A stretch of DNA of 64,000 bases, taken from NCBI RefSeq assembly GCF_002237655.1, contig NZ_NOKT01000002.1, positions 372,001 to 436,000 of the forward strand, given 5' to 3'. Shown one piece after another: positions 1-7,804 of this stretch (within the stretch, counting starts at the first letter, position 1; each line of letters starts with the position of its first letter). The translations under genes were made by a program, and so were the position numbers. The notes beneath the pieces are model-generated. The model saw only the letters and a program-made list of their open reading frames with translations. It made no database searches and was not told the origin of the DNA. Origin of the DNA: Streptomyces sp. XY006. GTDB taxonomy: Bacteria > Actinomycetota > Actinomycetes > Streptomycetales > Streptomycetaceae.

Positions 1-33
1 CCGGGCCGTACGTCATCACCAGGAGGAAGACCC

Positions 34-912
34 GTGACCGAACAGCAGCACCCCGGCGAGCAGCACCCGACCCCGGAGTTTCCCTCCCAGGACCAGCCGC
101 ACCCGGGCTGGACGGGCCCCATGGACCCGCCCCCGGACCACGGTGAGGAGTCGTACCGCGGCAGCGGCCGGCTCGACGGCCGCAAGGCAGTGATCACCGG
201 CGGGGACTCCGGGATCGGCCGCGCGGTCGCCCTGGCGTTCGCCCGCGAGGGTGCCGACGTGCTCTTCACCCACCTCGACGACGAGAAGGACGACGCCGCC
301 GAGACCGCCCGGCTGGTCCAGGAGGCCGGACGGCGTGCCGTGCCCGTCGCCTGCGACATCCGCGAGGAGGACAACTGCCGGGCGCTGATCGGCCGCGCCG
401 TGGAGGAGTTCGGCCGGATCGACATCCTGGTGAACAACGCGGCCTACCAGATGTCGCAGCCCGACGGCATCGAGGCGATCTCCACCGAGCAGTTCGACCG
501 CGTGCTGCGCACGAACCTCTACGGCATGTTCTGGCTGTGCAAGATGGCCCTGCCGCACATCCCGGAGGGCGGCAGCATCATCAACTCCACGTCGGTGCAG
601 GCTTACAAGCCCAGTCCGCACCTGCTGGACTACGCGATGACCAAGGGCGCCATCGTCACGTTCACCCAGGGCCTCGCGCAGATGGTGATCGACCGGGGCG
701 TGCGCGTCAACGCCGTGGCGCCGGGCCCGGTGTGGACGCCGCTGATCCCGGCGACGCTGCCGGACACGCAGTCCTTCGGCAAGCAGGCGCCCATCGGACG
801 GCCCGCGCAGCCCGCCGAGATGGCACCGGCGTACGTGTTCCTGGCCTCGCAGGAGGCCTCGTACATCACGGCCGAGATCGTCAACGCCACGGGCGGCACC
901 CCGCTGCCGTAA
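34..912 (+). CDS. SDR family oxidoreductase (YhdF/YghA-like general stress type)
   Basis: The 292-residue product is a short-chain dehydrogenase with a long hydrophilic N-terminal lead (about 45 residues rich in H, P and Q) before the Rossmann fold. The cofactor motif TGGDSGIGRAVA lies near residues 52-63, NNAA near 137-140, and the catalytic Tyr/Lys in YAMTKGA near 200. The GTG start follows a good ribosome site (aggagga, 9 nt upstream). The His/Pro-rich lead and the pattern resemble the glucose/ribitol dehydrogenase-like group often tied to general stress in bacteria; the substrate is not readable from sequence. It ends 43 bp before the next gene on the same strand. Confidence 0.9.
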   Translation: MTEQQHPGEQHPTPEFPSQDQPHPGWTGPMDPPPDHGEESYRGSGRLDGRKAVITGGDSGIGRAVALAFAREGADVLFTHLDDEKDDAAETARLVQEAGRRAVPVACDIREEDNCRALIGRAVEEFGRIDILVNNAAYQMSQPDGIEAISTEQFDRVLRTNLYGMFWLCKMALPHIPEGGSIINSTSVQAYKPSPHLLDYAMTKGAIVTFTQGLAQMVIDRGVRVNAVAPGPVWTPLIPATLPDTQSFGKQAPIGRPAQPAEMAPAYVFLASQEASYITAEIVNATGGTPLP

Positions 913-955
913 AACCCGGCGCGGGGCACGCGCCCCGTACGGCAGACTCGGCGCC

Positions 956-1684
956 ATGGAGACCGCCGAGTTGCTGCAAGCGCTTCGGGCCGAGGGCACA
1001 CTGCTGGCCTCGGCCGCCGAACAGGCCGGGACGGACGCCAAGGTGCCGGCCTGCCCGCGGTGGCAGGTGCGCGATCTGCTGCGGCACACGGGGGCGGTGC
1101 ATCGCTGGGCCGCTTCGTACCTCATCGAGCGGCACACCGAGCGCCGCCCCCTGACCGAACCCGCCGGCCTCGACGGGGCGGAGCTGATCGCCTGGTACCG
1201 CGACAGCCACCGCCTCCTCGTCGACGCCCTGGCCGGCGCCCCGTCCGACCTGGACTGCTGGGCCTTCCTGCCCGCGCCGTCCCCGCTGGCCTTCTGGACC
1301 CGACGGCAGGCGCACGAGACGGCCGTGCACCGCTTCGACGCGGAGTCGGCCCGTGGCGGCGAACCGACCGCCGTCACCCCGCGGTTCGCGACCGACGGCA
1401 TCGACGAGCTGCTGCGCGGCTTCCACGCCCGGACCCGCAGCCGGGTGCGCACTCCGGAGCCGCGCGTGCTGCGCGTGCGCACGGACGACACCGACGCGGT
1501 GTGGACCGTACGGCTGTCCCCCGAGCCGCCCGTGACCGAGCGGGGCGCGTCCGGGGAGGCAGAGTGCGAACTGTCCGGCCCGGCCGCCCAGTTGTACCTG
1601 GCCCTGTGGAACCGCGCTCCCCTGCCGTCGGTCACGGGCGACCCGGCGCTCGCCGAACTGTGGCGGGAGACGTCGGCGATCTGA
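956..1684 (+). CDS. maleylpyruvate isomerase family mycothiol-dependent enzyme
   Basis: A 242-residue protein of the DinB/mycothiol-dependent maleylpyruvate isomerase superfamily. The N-terminal four-helix part carries a metal-ligand type His (RHTGAVHRW, near residues 42-50), and the HETAVHRFDAE motif near residue 120 supplies the Glu and His expected to complete the site. The C-terminal part (after about residue 150) is the small sterol-carrier-like domain usual in this family. Mycothiol is the thiol of actinobacteria, so a role in thiol-dependent isomerisation or detoxification is inferred; the substrate is unknown. The ATG is preceded 7 nt upstream by cagact, a -10-like hexamer, and no ribosome site is visible, so a leaderless transcript is plausible. 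Confidence 0.82.
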   Translation: METAELLQALRAEGTLLASAAEQAGTDAKVPACPRWQVRDLLRHTGAVHRWAASYLIERHTERRPLTEPAGLDGAELIAWYRDSHRLLVDALAGAPSDLDCWAFLPAPSPLAFWTRRQAHETAVHRFDAESARGGEPTAVTPRFATDGIDELLRGFHARTRSRVRTPEPRVLRVRTDDTDAVWTVRLSPEPPVTERGASGEAECELSGPAAQLYLALWNRAPLPSVTGDPALAELWRETSAI

Positions 1685-1789
1685 CCGGCCCGGCTGTCCG
1701 GTGCCGCGCCCGGCCGGGCCCGGCCGGTCCGCCCCGCCATCGGGGTTCAAGCGTCTGGGCTCAGCCGTCCGGAGTCAGCCGTTTCGGGC

Positions 1790-2185
1790 TCAGCCGTCCG
1801 CGAGCATCCGCGCCAGTACCGCGCGCTGCACCGGCAGTACCTCGCCGTGCAGCGCGCGCCCCTCGGCCGTGAGGGAGACCCGGACGCCCCGCCGGTCCTC
1901 GGGGCACATGCAGCGCTCGACGAGCCCTTCCTTCGCCAGCCGGGCGATCAGCCGCGAGAGCGCGCTCTGGCTCAGGTGCACCCGCTCGGCGATCTCCTGC
2001 ACGCGGTAGGCCGGCCCGCCCTTCGGCGTCCGGCGGCGGGCGAGGACGTCCAGCACCTCGAAGTCACTGGCGCACAGGCCGTGGCCGTGCAGCGCGCGGT
2101 CCAGTTCGCACTGGGTGCGCGCGTGCAGCGCCAGGATGTCGCGCCACCGTTCGACGAGCGCCTGTTCGGCCTGCTTCACCGCCAT
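1790..2185 (-). CDS. MarR family transcriptional regulator
   Basis: Product about 131 residues (MAVKQAEQALVERW...) with a winged helix: helix-turn-helix around residues 55-80 (VHLSQSALSRLIARLAKEGLV) and the wing CMCPEDRRGVRVSLTAEGR. An in-frame GTG/ATG extension upstream to 2257 exists, but it would run through the palindromes of the intergenic region, so the internal ATG at 2185 is preferred. It is divergent from the MFS exporter at 2272; with the palindromes between them this is the classic MarR/efflux layout, in which the repressor is released by the exported compound. The cysteine in the wing (RCMCPEDRR) might allow redox sensing, but that is only a suggestion. Confidence 0.85.
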   Translation of the reverse strand: MAVKQAEQALVERWRDILALHARTQCELDRALHGHGLCASDFEVLDVLARRRTPKGGPAYRVQEIAERVHLSQSALSRLIARLAKEGLVERCMCPEDRRGVRVSLTAEGRALHGEVLPVQRAVLARMLADG

Positions 2186-2229
2186 GCGCGGCACCGTAAC
2201 AGAAGACCCGATTTGTTGCACCTGAATTA

Positions 2230-2264
2230 AATGCATTTGCATTCCATGCATGCGCATGTAATGT
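2230..2264. promoter_or_regulatory. MarR-type operator palindromes and MFS promoter
   Basis: Between the divergent regulator and exporter lies aatgcatttgcatt (2230-2243), a perfect 6-bp inverted repeat with a 2-bp spacer, followed by catgcatgcgcatg (2245-2258; arms catgc/gcatg). Immediately next is taatgt (2259-2264), a -10-like hexamer 7 nt before the exporter ATG. A protein bound to either palindrome would cover the exporter promoter. Assignment to the adjacent MarR protein is inference from position. Confidence 0.6.
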
Positions 2265-2271
2265 CTCGGGC

Positions 2272-3753
2272 ATGACCTCTCCGCTCACCACCCCGACGTC
2301 CGACGGGCGTTGGACCCCCCGGCTGTGGGGCACCCTGCTGGTGCTCTGCGCCGCGATGTTCCTGGACGCCCTGGACGTGTCGATGGTCGGCGTCGCGCTG
2401 CCGTCCATCGGCGCCGACCTCGGCCTGTCGACCTCCGCGCTGCAATGGATCGTCAGCGGCTACATCCTCGGCTACGGCGGTCTGCTGCTCCTCGGCGGAC
2501 GCACCGCCGACCTGCTGGGCCGGCGCCAGGTCTTCCTGGTGGCCCTGGGCGTCTTCGCGCTGGCCTCGCTGCTCGGCGGTCTCGTCGACTCCGGCCCGCT
2601 GGTCATCGCCAGCCGCTTCATCAAGGGCCTGAGCGCGGCCTTCACGGCCCCCGCCGGCCTGTCCATCATCACCACGACGTTCCCCGAGGGCCCGCTGCGC
2701 AACCGGGCGCTGGCCATCTACACCACCTGCGCGGCCACCGGCTTCTCCATGGGCCTGGTCCTGTCCGGCCTGCTCACCGAGGCCAGTTGGCGTCTGACGA
2801 TGCTGCTGCCCGCGCCCATCGCGCTGATCGCGCTCGTCGCCGGCCTGAAGCTGCTGCCGCGCAGCGAACGGGAGAAGGACCACAACGGCTACGACATCCC
2901 CGGCGCCGTCCTCGGCACCGCGTCGATGCTGCTGCTGGTCTTCACCGTCGTCCAGGCACCGGAGGCCGGCTGGGCTTCGGCCCGCACCCTGCTGTCCTTC
3001 CTCGCCGTGGCCGCGCTGCTGACCGCGTTCGTCCTGGTCGAAAGGCGCTCGCCCGGTCCGCTGATCCGGCTCGGCGTGCTGCGCTCCGGCAGCCAGATCC
3101 GCGCCCAGCTCGGCGCGATGACCTTCTTCGGCTCCTACGTGGGCTTCCAGTTCCTCGCGACGCTCTACATGCAGTCCCTGCTGGGCTGGTCGGCGCTGCA
3201 CACCGCGCTCGCCTTCCTGCCCGCTGGCGCACTGGTGGCGGCGTCCTCGACGAAGGTGGGCGCGATCGTGGACCGGTTCGGCACCCCGCGGCTGATCGCG
3301 GCCGGCTTCGCGCTCATGGTCGTCGGATACGCGCTGTTCCTGCGCGTCGACCTCGACCCGGTGTACGCCGCTGTGATCCTGCCGAGCATGCTGCTGATCG
3401 GCGCGGCCTGCGCCCTGGTCTTCCCCTCGCTCAACATCCAGGCCACCAACGGCGTCGACGACCACGAGCAGGGCATGGTCTCCGGACTGCTCAACACCTC
3501 GGTGCAGGTGGGCGGCGCGATCTTCCTGGCCGCGGTCACGGCGGTGGTGACGGCGAACTCCCCCGCGGGCGAAGGCGCCTCCCCGCAGGCCGTACTCGAC
3601 AGCTACCGGCCCGGCCTGGTGGTCGTCACACTCATCGCCCTCGCCGGCCTGCTGATCACCCTCACCGGCCTGCGGACCCGCCGCGAGCGGCCGTCCGTCG
3701 TGGTCGCCGTGTCCACCCCGAAGGAGGCGGAGCGCGTCGCCGTGCGCGACTAG
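2272..3753 (+). CDS. MFS transporter, DHA2 (EmrB/QacA-type) drug efflux
   Basis: A 493-residue, highly hydrophobic protein with about 14 predicted membrane segments. Early motif LDALDVSMVGVALPSIGADLGLS corresponds to motif D1 of the DHA2 family, and GRRQVF after the second helix to motif A. These proteins are proton-driven exporters of drugs and other small hydrophobic compounds across the cytoplasmic membrane. The ATG lies 7 nt after a taatgt hexamer with no clear ribosome site, suggesting leaderless translation. The divergent MarR gene is the likely local regulator. A strong terminator hairpin follows 40 bp after the stop. Confidence 0.92.
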   Translation: MTSPLTTPTSDGRWTPRLWGTLLVLCAAMFLDALDVSMVGVALPSIGADLGLSTSALQWIVSGYILGYGGLLLLGGRTADLLGRRQVFLVALGVFALASLLGGLVDSGPLVIASRFIKGLSAAFTAPAGLSIITTTFPEGPLRNRALAIYTTCAATGFSMGLVLSGLLTEASWRLTMLLPAPIALIALVAGLKLLPRSEREKDHNGYDIPGAVLGTASMLLLVFTVVQAPEAGWASARTLLSFLAVAALLTAFVLVERRSPGPLIRLGVLRSGSQIRAQLGAMTFFGSYVGFQFLATLYMQSLLGWSALHTALAFLPAGALVAASSTKVGAIVDRFGTPRLIAAGFALMVVGYALFLRVDLDPVYAAVILPSMLLIGAACALVFPSLNIQATNGVDDHEQGMVSGLLNTSVQVGGAIFLAAVTAVVTANSPAGEGASPQAVLDSYRPGLVVVTLIALAGLLITLTGLRTRRERPSVVVAVSTPKEAERVAVRD

Positions 3754-3793
3754 GGCCGGTCGATCGGCCAGGCCCTGCGGGGGACCGCCTCCC

Positions 3794-3831
3794 CGTGTGC
3801 CCGGCGGGCTGCCTTGCCCGCCGGGCACACG
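3794..3831. terminator. hairpin terminator after the MFS gene
   Basis: Perfect 15-bp inverted repeat (cgtgtgcccggcggg at 3794-3808 pairing with 3817-3831) around an 8-nt loop. No U-tract follows, as is common for Streptomyces terminators. It separates the exporter from the small membrane gene downstream. Confidence 0.8.
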
Positions 3832-3849
3832 CCTGTTTGACTCGCCCGT

Positions 3850-4134
3850 ATGACCGCTCATGGGGGACGGCGCACGCAGGCCGAGCGCGATGCGATCACC
3901 GTCGAGATCGGATACGCGCTGTGCAGTGCCGCCTTCGCCGCGGCGGTCGTCTTCGGGGCCGTGGCCGGGCCCGCGCTCCTGTTCGACCTCCCCGACACGG
4001 CGGAGCTGCTGCTGGTGCGCGCCGGGCTGGTGCTGGCGCCCGTGCTGTTCGTCGCCCGGGTCGCCAGTGTGCTGCTGCCCTTCCGGGCGGCGGGTCAGCC
4101 CAGCCAGCCCGGCCGCACCAACCCCGACTCGTAG
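3850..4134 (+). CDS. DUF6332 family small membrane protein
   Basis: A 94-residue protein with a charged N-terminus (GRRTQAERDAITVEIGYAL) then two hydrophobic segments (about residues 22-45 and 52-75), as in the Streptomyces DUF6332 family. Function unknown. There is no clear ribosome site; the ATG sits just 7 nt after ttgact, which could act as a poor -10. Its last 40 bp overlap the convergent 3' end of the response regulator gene, so either the tails of the two genes truly overlap or the last residues are dispensable. Confidence 0.65.
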   Translation: MTAHGGRRTQAERDAITVEIGYALCSAAFAAAVVFGAVAGPALLFDLPDTAELLLVRAGLVLAPVLFVARVASVLLPFRAAGQPSQPGRTNPDS

Positions 4135-4760
4135 GCCAGCACGACCAGTTGGGCCCGGTCGCGCGCGCCGAGCTTCACCATGGTGCGGCTGACGTGGGTC
4201 TTCGCGGTGAGCGGACTGACCACCAGGCGGCGGGCGATCTCCTCGTTGGACAGACCGATCCCGACCAGGGCCATCACCTCCCGCTCCCGCTCGGTCAGCC
4301 AGTCCAGGGCGCCGGCCGCCGCGGGTTCCTTGGAGCGGGCCGCGAACTCGGCGATCAGCCGGCGCGTCACCCCCGGCGAGAGCAGCGCGTCGCCCGCGAC
4401 CACCGCCCTGACCGCACGCAGGAGTTCGTCCGGCTCGGTGTCCTTGACCAGGAAGCCGGAGGCGCCCGAGCGGATCGCCTCGAAGACGTACTCGTCCAGT
4501 TCGAAGGTGGTCAGCATGACGACCTTCACGCCCGGCAGGGCCGGGTCCCCGGTGACCCGCCGGGTCGCGGCCAGACCGTCGAGCCCGGGCATGCGGATGT
4601 CCATCAGGACGACGTCCGGGCGCAGTTCGCGGATCCGCCGTACGGCCTCCTCGCCGTCGGCCGCCTCCGCGGCGACCTCGATGTCCGGCTGCGCGTCGAG
4701 CAGCGCCCGGAACCCGGCCCTGACCAGTGACTGGTCGTCGGCGAGCAGTACGCGGATCAC
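4095..4760 (-). CDS. NarL/FixJ family response regulator
   Basis: A 221-residue regulator: receiver domain (acidic D8/D9, phosphoacceptor D54 in VVLMDIRMPG, T84, K106 in FLVKD) and a C-terminal LuxR-type HTH (LTEREREVMALVGIGLSNEEIARRLVVSPLTAKTH, about residues 153-200). The GTG at 4760 gives the usual family length and is preceded by aggagg. In-frame starts further upstream (ATG in the repeat array at about 4853; GTG at 4922) would add N-terminal extensions. It is downstream of the kinase at 4959-6263 and is almost certainly its partner. The five extra repeat units between the two genes are discussed under the repeat entry. Confidence 0.93.
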   Translation of the reverse strand: MIRVLLADDQSLVRAGFRALLDAQPDIEVAAEAADGEEAVRRIRELRPDVVLMDIRMPGLDGLAATRRVTGDPALPGVKVVMLTTFELDEYVFEAIRSGASGFLVKDTEPDELLRAVRAVVAGDALLSPGVTRRLIAEFAARSKEPAAAGALDWLTEREREVMALVGIGLSNEEIARRLVVSPLTAKTHVSRTMVKLGARDRAQLVVLAYESGLVRPGWLG

Positions 4761-4992
4761 TGTGCTCCTCCTGACGTGGTTCCGGGGGCGACGCGGATCA
4801 CCGTCGCCCTCCTGAGTGCTCCCGGGGGCGACGCGGATCACCGTCGCCCTCATGACGTGGCTCCGGGGGCGACGCGGATCACCGTCGTCCTCCTGACGTG
4901 GTCCCGGGGCGACGCGGATCACCGTCGCCCTCCTGACGTGGTCCCGGGGCGACGCGGATCACCGTCGCCCTCCTGACGTGGTCCCGGGGGCG
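4750..4992. repeat. six tandem 40-41 bp copies of the kinase/regulator translation junction
   Basis: Units start at 4750, 4791, 4831, 4872, 4912 and 4952. Read on the minus strand each has the core gacggtgatccgcgt, and all but one are preceded by tcaggagg. The kinase stop TGA lies in the unit at 4952 and overlaps a GTG (GTGA). The regulator GTG lies in the unit at 4750. The ancestral state was therefore probably one coupled GTGA junction that duplicated. Translating from each GTG: the 4962 GTG gives a 27-codon frame whose TGA overlaps the GTG at 4882; that gives 10 codons whose TGA overlaps an ATG (ATGA) near 4853; that ATG is in frame with the regulator. In the unit at 4831 a single change (tcagga to tcatga) removed the Shine-Dalgarno and created this ATG. 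Confidence 0.92.
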
Positions 4993-6263
4993 GGCCGGGG
5001 TCCGGTGGACGCCTTGAGCGGCAGTACCGCGAGCACCCGGAACCCGCCGTCCGGGCGGGGTCCCGCCGCGATGGTGCCGCCCAGCGCGGCGGCCCGCTCG
5101 CGCATGCCGGCCAGCCCGTTGCCGCTGCCGCCGGCCTCGGCGCCGGTCGAGGGCCCGTCGTCGTCCACGCGCAGGCGCAGCACGTCCGCGTCGTGCGCGA
5201 GGTGCACGCGCGCGTGGCGGGAACCGGAGTGCCGTACGACGTTCGTCAGGGCCTCCTGGAGGATGCGGAACGCGGCGAGGTCGGTGCCGGGCGCGAGGTC
5301 CGGCGGCCGCCCTTCGACGGTGACGGTCAGCCCCGCGCTCGCCGCCTGCTCCACCAGCTCGGGCAGCCGGTCGAGGCCGGGGGCGGGAGTGCGCGGCGCG
5401 GCACCGGGCGCGCGCAGGGTGTCCAGCACCTGCCGCACCTCGCCGAGCGCCTCCTTGCTCTTGGCCTTGATCGTGGTGAGCGCCGAACGGGCCTGCTCCG
5501 GGTCGCTGTCCAGCAGCGCGAGCCCGACGCCCGCCTGCACGTTGATGACGGAGATGCTGTGGGCCAGCACGTCGTGCAGCTCCCGGGCGATCCGCAGCCG
5601 CTCCTCGTCGGCCCGCCGTCGCGCGGCCTCGGCGCGCTCGGCCCGTTCACGCGCCCACTGCTCGCGCCGCACCCGGAACAGCTCCGCCACCGCCGTGATC
5701 GCGACCACCCACGTGGCGACGACGAGCTCCGCGCTCCACGGAGCCGGGGAGTCCCCCGACGGCGGCAGCCACTGGTACAGCCAGTGCGCCACGAGCACGT
5801 GCCCGGCCCACAGCGTCCCCATCGCCGCCCAGGCCGCCCGGCGGTGCCCGGCGACGATGGCGCTGAAGCAGGCCAGCGCGACGGTGAGCAGCACCGGCCC
5901 GTAGGGATACCCGGCCCCGAGGTAGACCATGACGGCGCCGGCCGTACCGAACACCACGGCGACCGGATACCGCTTCCGCCACAGCAACAGGCCAGCGGCC
6001 ACCACCAGCAGCACCCGCGCGAAGGGGTCCAGGGCGGCCCGCTCGCCCTCCTGCCCGTGCGCCGCGAAGGCGGAACCGGCCAGCACGAAGGCGAGGACAG
6101 CGGCGGTGGACCGCCAGGGCCACCGGGGCGGACGCTCCCCGTCGGCCCAGTGGTCCCACCGGCCCCACCGGCCCCACCGGCCCCACCGATCCGGACGGTC
6201 CCATCGGGGAGGCCCGTGCCACCACCACCGCGGCGGACCGCCCCGCGCACGCTGCTCGTCCAT
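4959..6263 (-). CDS. sensor histidine kinase, NarX/DesK-like (HisKA_3)
   Basis: About 434 residues from the ATG at 6263. The N-terminus is Trp-rich with a run of RWG tripeptides encoded by 9-bp direct repeats (about 6157-6188), followed by roughly five or six membrane segments (residues 52-195), a short coiled linker rich in R/E/A, and the HisKA_3 dimerisation helix with phosphoacceptor His about 230 (ELHDVLAHSISVI). The HATPase domain follows (ALTNVVRHS N-box; DDDGP and GNGLAGMRER G-boxes). No large extracellular sensor is evident, so the signal is probably membrane-related. The stop overlaps a GTG within the tandem repeat array leading to the regulator. Confidence 0.92.
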   Translation of the reverse strand: MDEQRARGGPPRWWWHGPPRWDRPDRWGRWGRWGRWDHWADGERPPRWPWRSTAAVLAFVLAGSAFAAHGQEGERAALDPFARVLLVVAAGLLLWRKRYPVAVVFGTAGAVMVYLGAGYPYGPVLLTVALACFSAIVAGHRRAAWAAMGTLWAGHVLVAHWLYQWLPPSGDSPAPWSAELVVATWVVAITAVAELFRVRREQWARERAERAEAARRRADEERLRIARELHDVLAHSISVINVQAGVGLALLDSDPEQARSALTTIKAKSKEALGEVRQVLDTLRAPGAAPRTPAPGLDRLPELVEQAASAGLTVTVEGRPPDLAPGTDLAAFRILQEALTNVVRHSGSRHARVHLAHDADVLRLRVDDDGPSTGAEAGGSGNGLAGMRERAAALGGTIAAGPRPDGGFRVLAVLPLKASTGPRPAPGTTSGGRR

Positions 6264-6376
6264 ACCGGCCACGCTAGACGCCGCTGTCGGGGGCGGCGTC
6301 CCCCGCGCGGGGTGATCACGGGTACTCCCCGGGAAGTACAGGGCCGACCGGGTGCCGGGCCCCACAGGGACGGTCG

Positions 6377-7087
6377 TTACGCGGCCGGACCCCGCTGCGG
6401 GTACACCAGTCCCACCCCCTGGGCGAGTTGCCCCGCCGCGTGCCGGAAGAACGCCGCCCGGTCCTCCACCAGCCGGTTGAACTGGCCGAACACCTCGAAG
6501 CCCACGAGCCCGAACAACTGGGCCCAGGCCGCGACGAGGGCCGTCACGGTCTCCGGCGGCAGGTCCGGGGCGAGGTCGGCGGCCATGCGCTCGGCCTCCG
6601 GGCGCAGCTCGCCGGGGAGGGTGGGACGGGCCAGGCCGAGCCCCCGGTAGGCGTCACGGGCGATGCCGATGAGCAACAGGCCGACGCGGGAGGCCGCCGG
6701 GACGGTGGCCTGGGGTGCGGTGTAGCCGGGGACGGGCGAGCCGTAGATGAGCGCGTACTCGTGCGGGTGCGCGAGCGCCCACTCCCGCACCGCCTCGCAC
6801 ACGGCGGTCCACCGCTGGGCGGGGCCGGCGCCGGCCGCCTCCGCGTGGGCCGCCTCCGCGCTCCCGCCGAGGGAGTCGTAGGCGTCGATGATGAGGGCGG
6901 TCAGCAGGTCGTCACGGCTCGGGAAGTAGCGGTACAGCGCGGAGGACACCATGCCCAGCTCGCGGGCCACGGCCCGCAGGGAGAGCCGGGCGGCGCCCTC
7001 CGCCGCGAGCTGTCTGCGGGCCTCGTCCTTGATGGCCGCGGTGACTTCGATCCTGGCCCGGGCCCGGGCGCCGTGTGCGGTGGTCAT
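6377..7087 (-). CDS. TetR/AcrR family transcriptional regulator (WHG-type C-terminal domain)
   Basis: 236 residues from the ATG at 7087. The N-terminal HTH (about residues 15-62) includes LSLRAVARELGMVSSALYRYFPSRDDLL. The C-terminal ligand domain contains EYALIYGSPVPGY and a terminal FGQFNRLVEDRAAFF helix, typical of the TetR_C_33/WHG group. It is divergent from the deazaflavin-dependent oxidoreductase gene at 7355. The 267 bp between them are filled by an operator-like array whose unit (gagagcagtgctc) is the kind of palindrome bound by TetR proteins, so autoregulation and control of the oxidoreductase are likely. Confidence 0.88.
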   Translation of the reverse strand: MTTAHGARARARIEVTAAIKDEARRQLAAEGAARLSLRAVARELGMVSSALYRYFPSRDDLLTALIIDAYDSLGGSAEAAHAEAAGAGPAQRWTAVCEAVREWALAHPHEYALIYGSPVPGYTAPQATVPAASRVGLLLIGIARDAYRGLGLARPTLPGELRPEAERMAADLAPDLPPETVTALVAAWAQLFGLVGFEVFGQFNRLVEDRAAFFRHAAGQLAQGVGLVYPQRGPAA

Positions 7088-7111
7088 GCGGGGCAGTGTG
7101 CCAGTGATGGG

Positions 7112-7333
7112 AGAGCGGCGCACACAGACAAGAGCGGTGCACACAGACAAGAGCAGCACACACGTACGAGAGCAGTGCACGCACCCCAGATCGGCACTCG
7201 CAGACGAGAGCAGCGCTTGCAAATGAGAGCAGCGCTCGGAAGCGAGAGCACTGCTCTTGCTTTGCGGCGGCCGCCTCATGCAGACTGGCACCAACCGATC
7301 GAGAGCAGTGCTCCCAAAAGAGATCACCGCTCC
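7112..7333. promoter_or_regulatory. array of operator-like palindromes with a strict 19-bp period
   Basis: Copies related to agagcagtgctc begin at 7112, 7131, 7150, 7169, 7207, 7226, 7245, 7302 and 7321, plus a decayed copy at 7188 (agatcggcactcg). All fall on one 19-bp register; the registers at 7264 and 7283 are not recognisable. The best palindromes are gagagcactgctct (7244-7257), gagagcagtgctc (7301-7313) and gagagcagcgctc (7225-7237). Copies near the TetR gene have degenerate right halves (gcac). It fills nearly the whole space between the divergent TetR and oxidoreductase genes. One or two such sites are usual for a TetR promoter; nine or ten are not. Confidence 0.85.
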
Positions 7334-7354
7334 CATCACACCCAGGGGGACCCG

Positions 7355-7804
7355 ATGTCCGCACACGTGAAGAAGCCCGGCTGGTTCACGGTCAACGTCT
7401 TCAACCGCCTGGTCGCCTGGCTCACCCGCCGCGGCATCAGCGTCTGGGGCTCCCGGGTCCTCGCCGTCCGCGGCCGTAAGAGCGGCCAGTGGCGCACCAC
7501 CCCGGTCAACGTGCTGACCCTGGACGGCCGGCGGTACCTCGTCGCGCCCCGCGGACACGTCCAGTGGACGCACAACATGCGCGCCGCGGGCGGCGGCGAA
7601 CTGCACCTCGGCAAGAGCGTGGACCCGTTCACCGCGACCGAGGTGCCCGACGCCGACAAGGCGCCGATCCTGCGCGCCTACCTCAAGCGCTGGAAGGCCG
7701 AGGTCGGGGTGTTCTTCAACGGCGTCGGCCCCGACTCTCCGGAGACCGAGCTGCGCCGGATCGCCCCCGACCACCCGGTCTTCGAGATCACTCCGGCGCG
7801 CTGA
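7355..7804 (+). CDS. nitroreductase family deazaflavin (F420)-dependent oxidoreductase
   Basis: 149 residues from the ATG at 7355, with agggggac as ribosome site. It matches the DUF385/Ddn-type split-barrel family: GRKSGQWRTTPVNVLTLDGRRYLVAPRG and the FNGVGPDSP/PDHPVFEI C-terminus. These enzymes usually use F420H2 to reduce quinones, nitro compounds or other electrophiles. Its promoter lies inside the 19-bp array, so it is the likely target of the divergent TetR regulator. The last 17 bp overlap the convergent flavoprotein gene. Confidence 0.87.
   Translation: MSAHVKKPGWFTVNVFNRLVAWLTRRGISVWGSRVLAVRGRKSGQWRTTPVNVLTLDGRRYLVAPRGHVQWTHNMRAAGGGELHLGKSVDPFTATEVPDADKAPILRAYLKRWKAEVGVFFNGVGPDSPETELRRIAPDHPVFEITPAR

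Noticed and set aside
922..937. Small hairpin cggggc/gccccg after the first SDR gene
   Set aside because: Only a 6-bp stem, too weak to call a terminator in this GC context, and it overlaps the likely promoter of the next gene.
2310..4730. Long open frame antisense or out of frame across the MFS, DUF6332 and regulator genes
   Set aside because: Its protein is Arg/Pro/Ala-rich with no domain, as expected for shifted frames in very GC-rich DNA; the real genes have clear family motifs and codon bias.
7112..7333. CRISPR-like or minisatellite reading of the 19-bp array
   Set aside because: The repeats are short, adjacent, without unique spacers and imperfectly palindromic; the position between a TetR gene and its neighbour favours operators.
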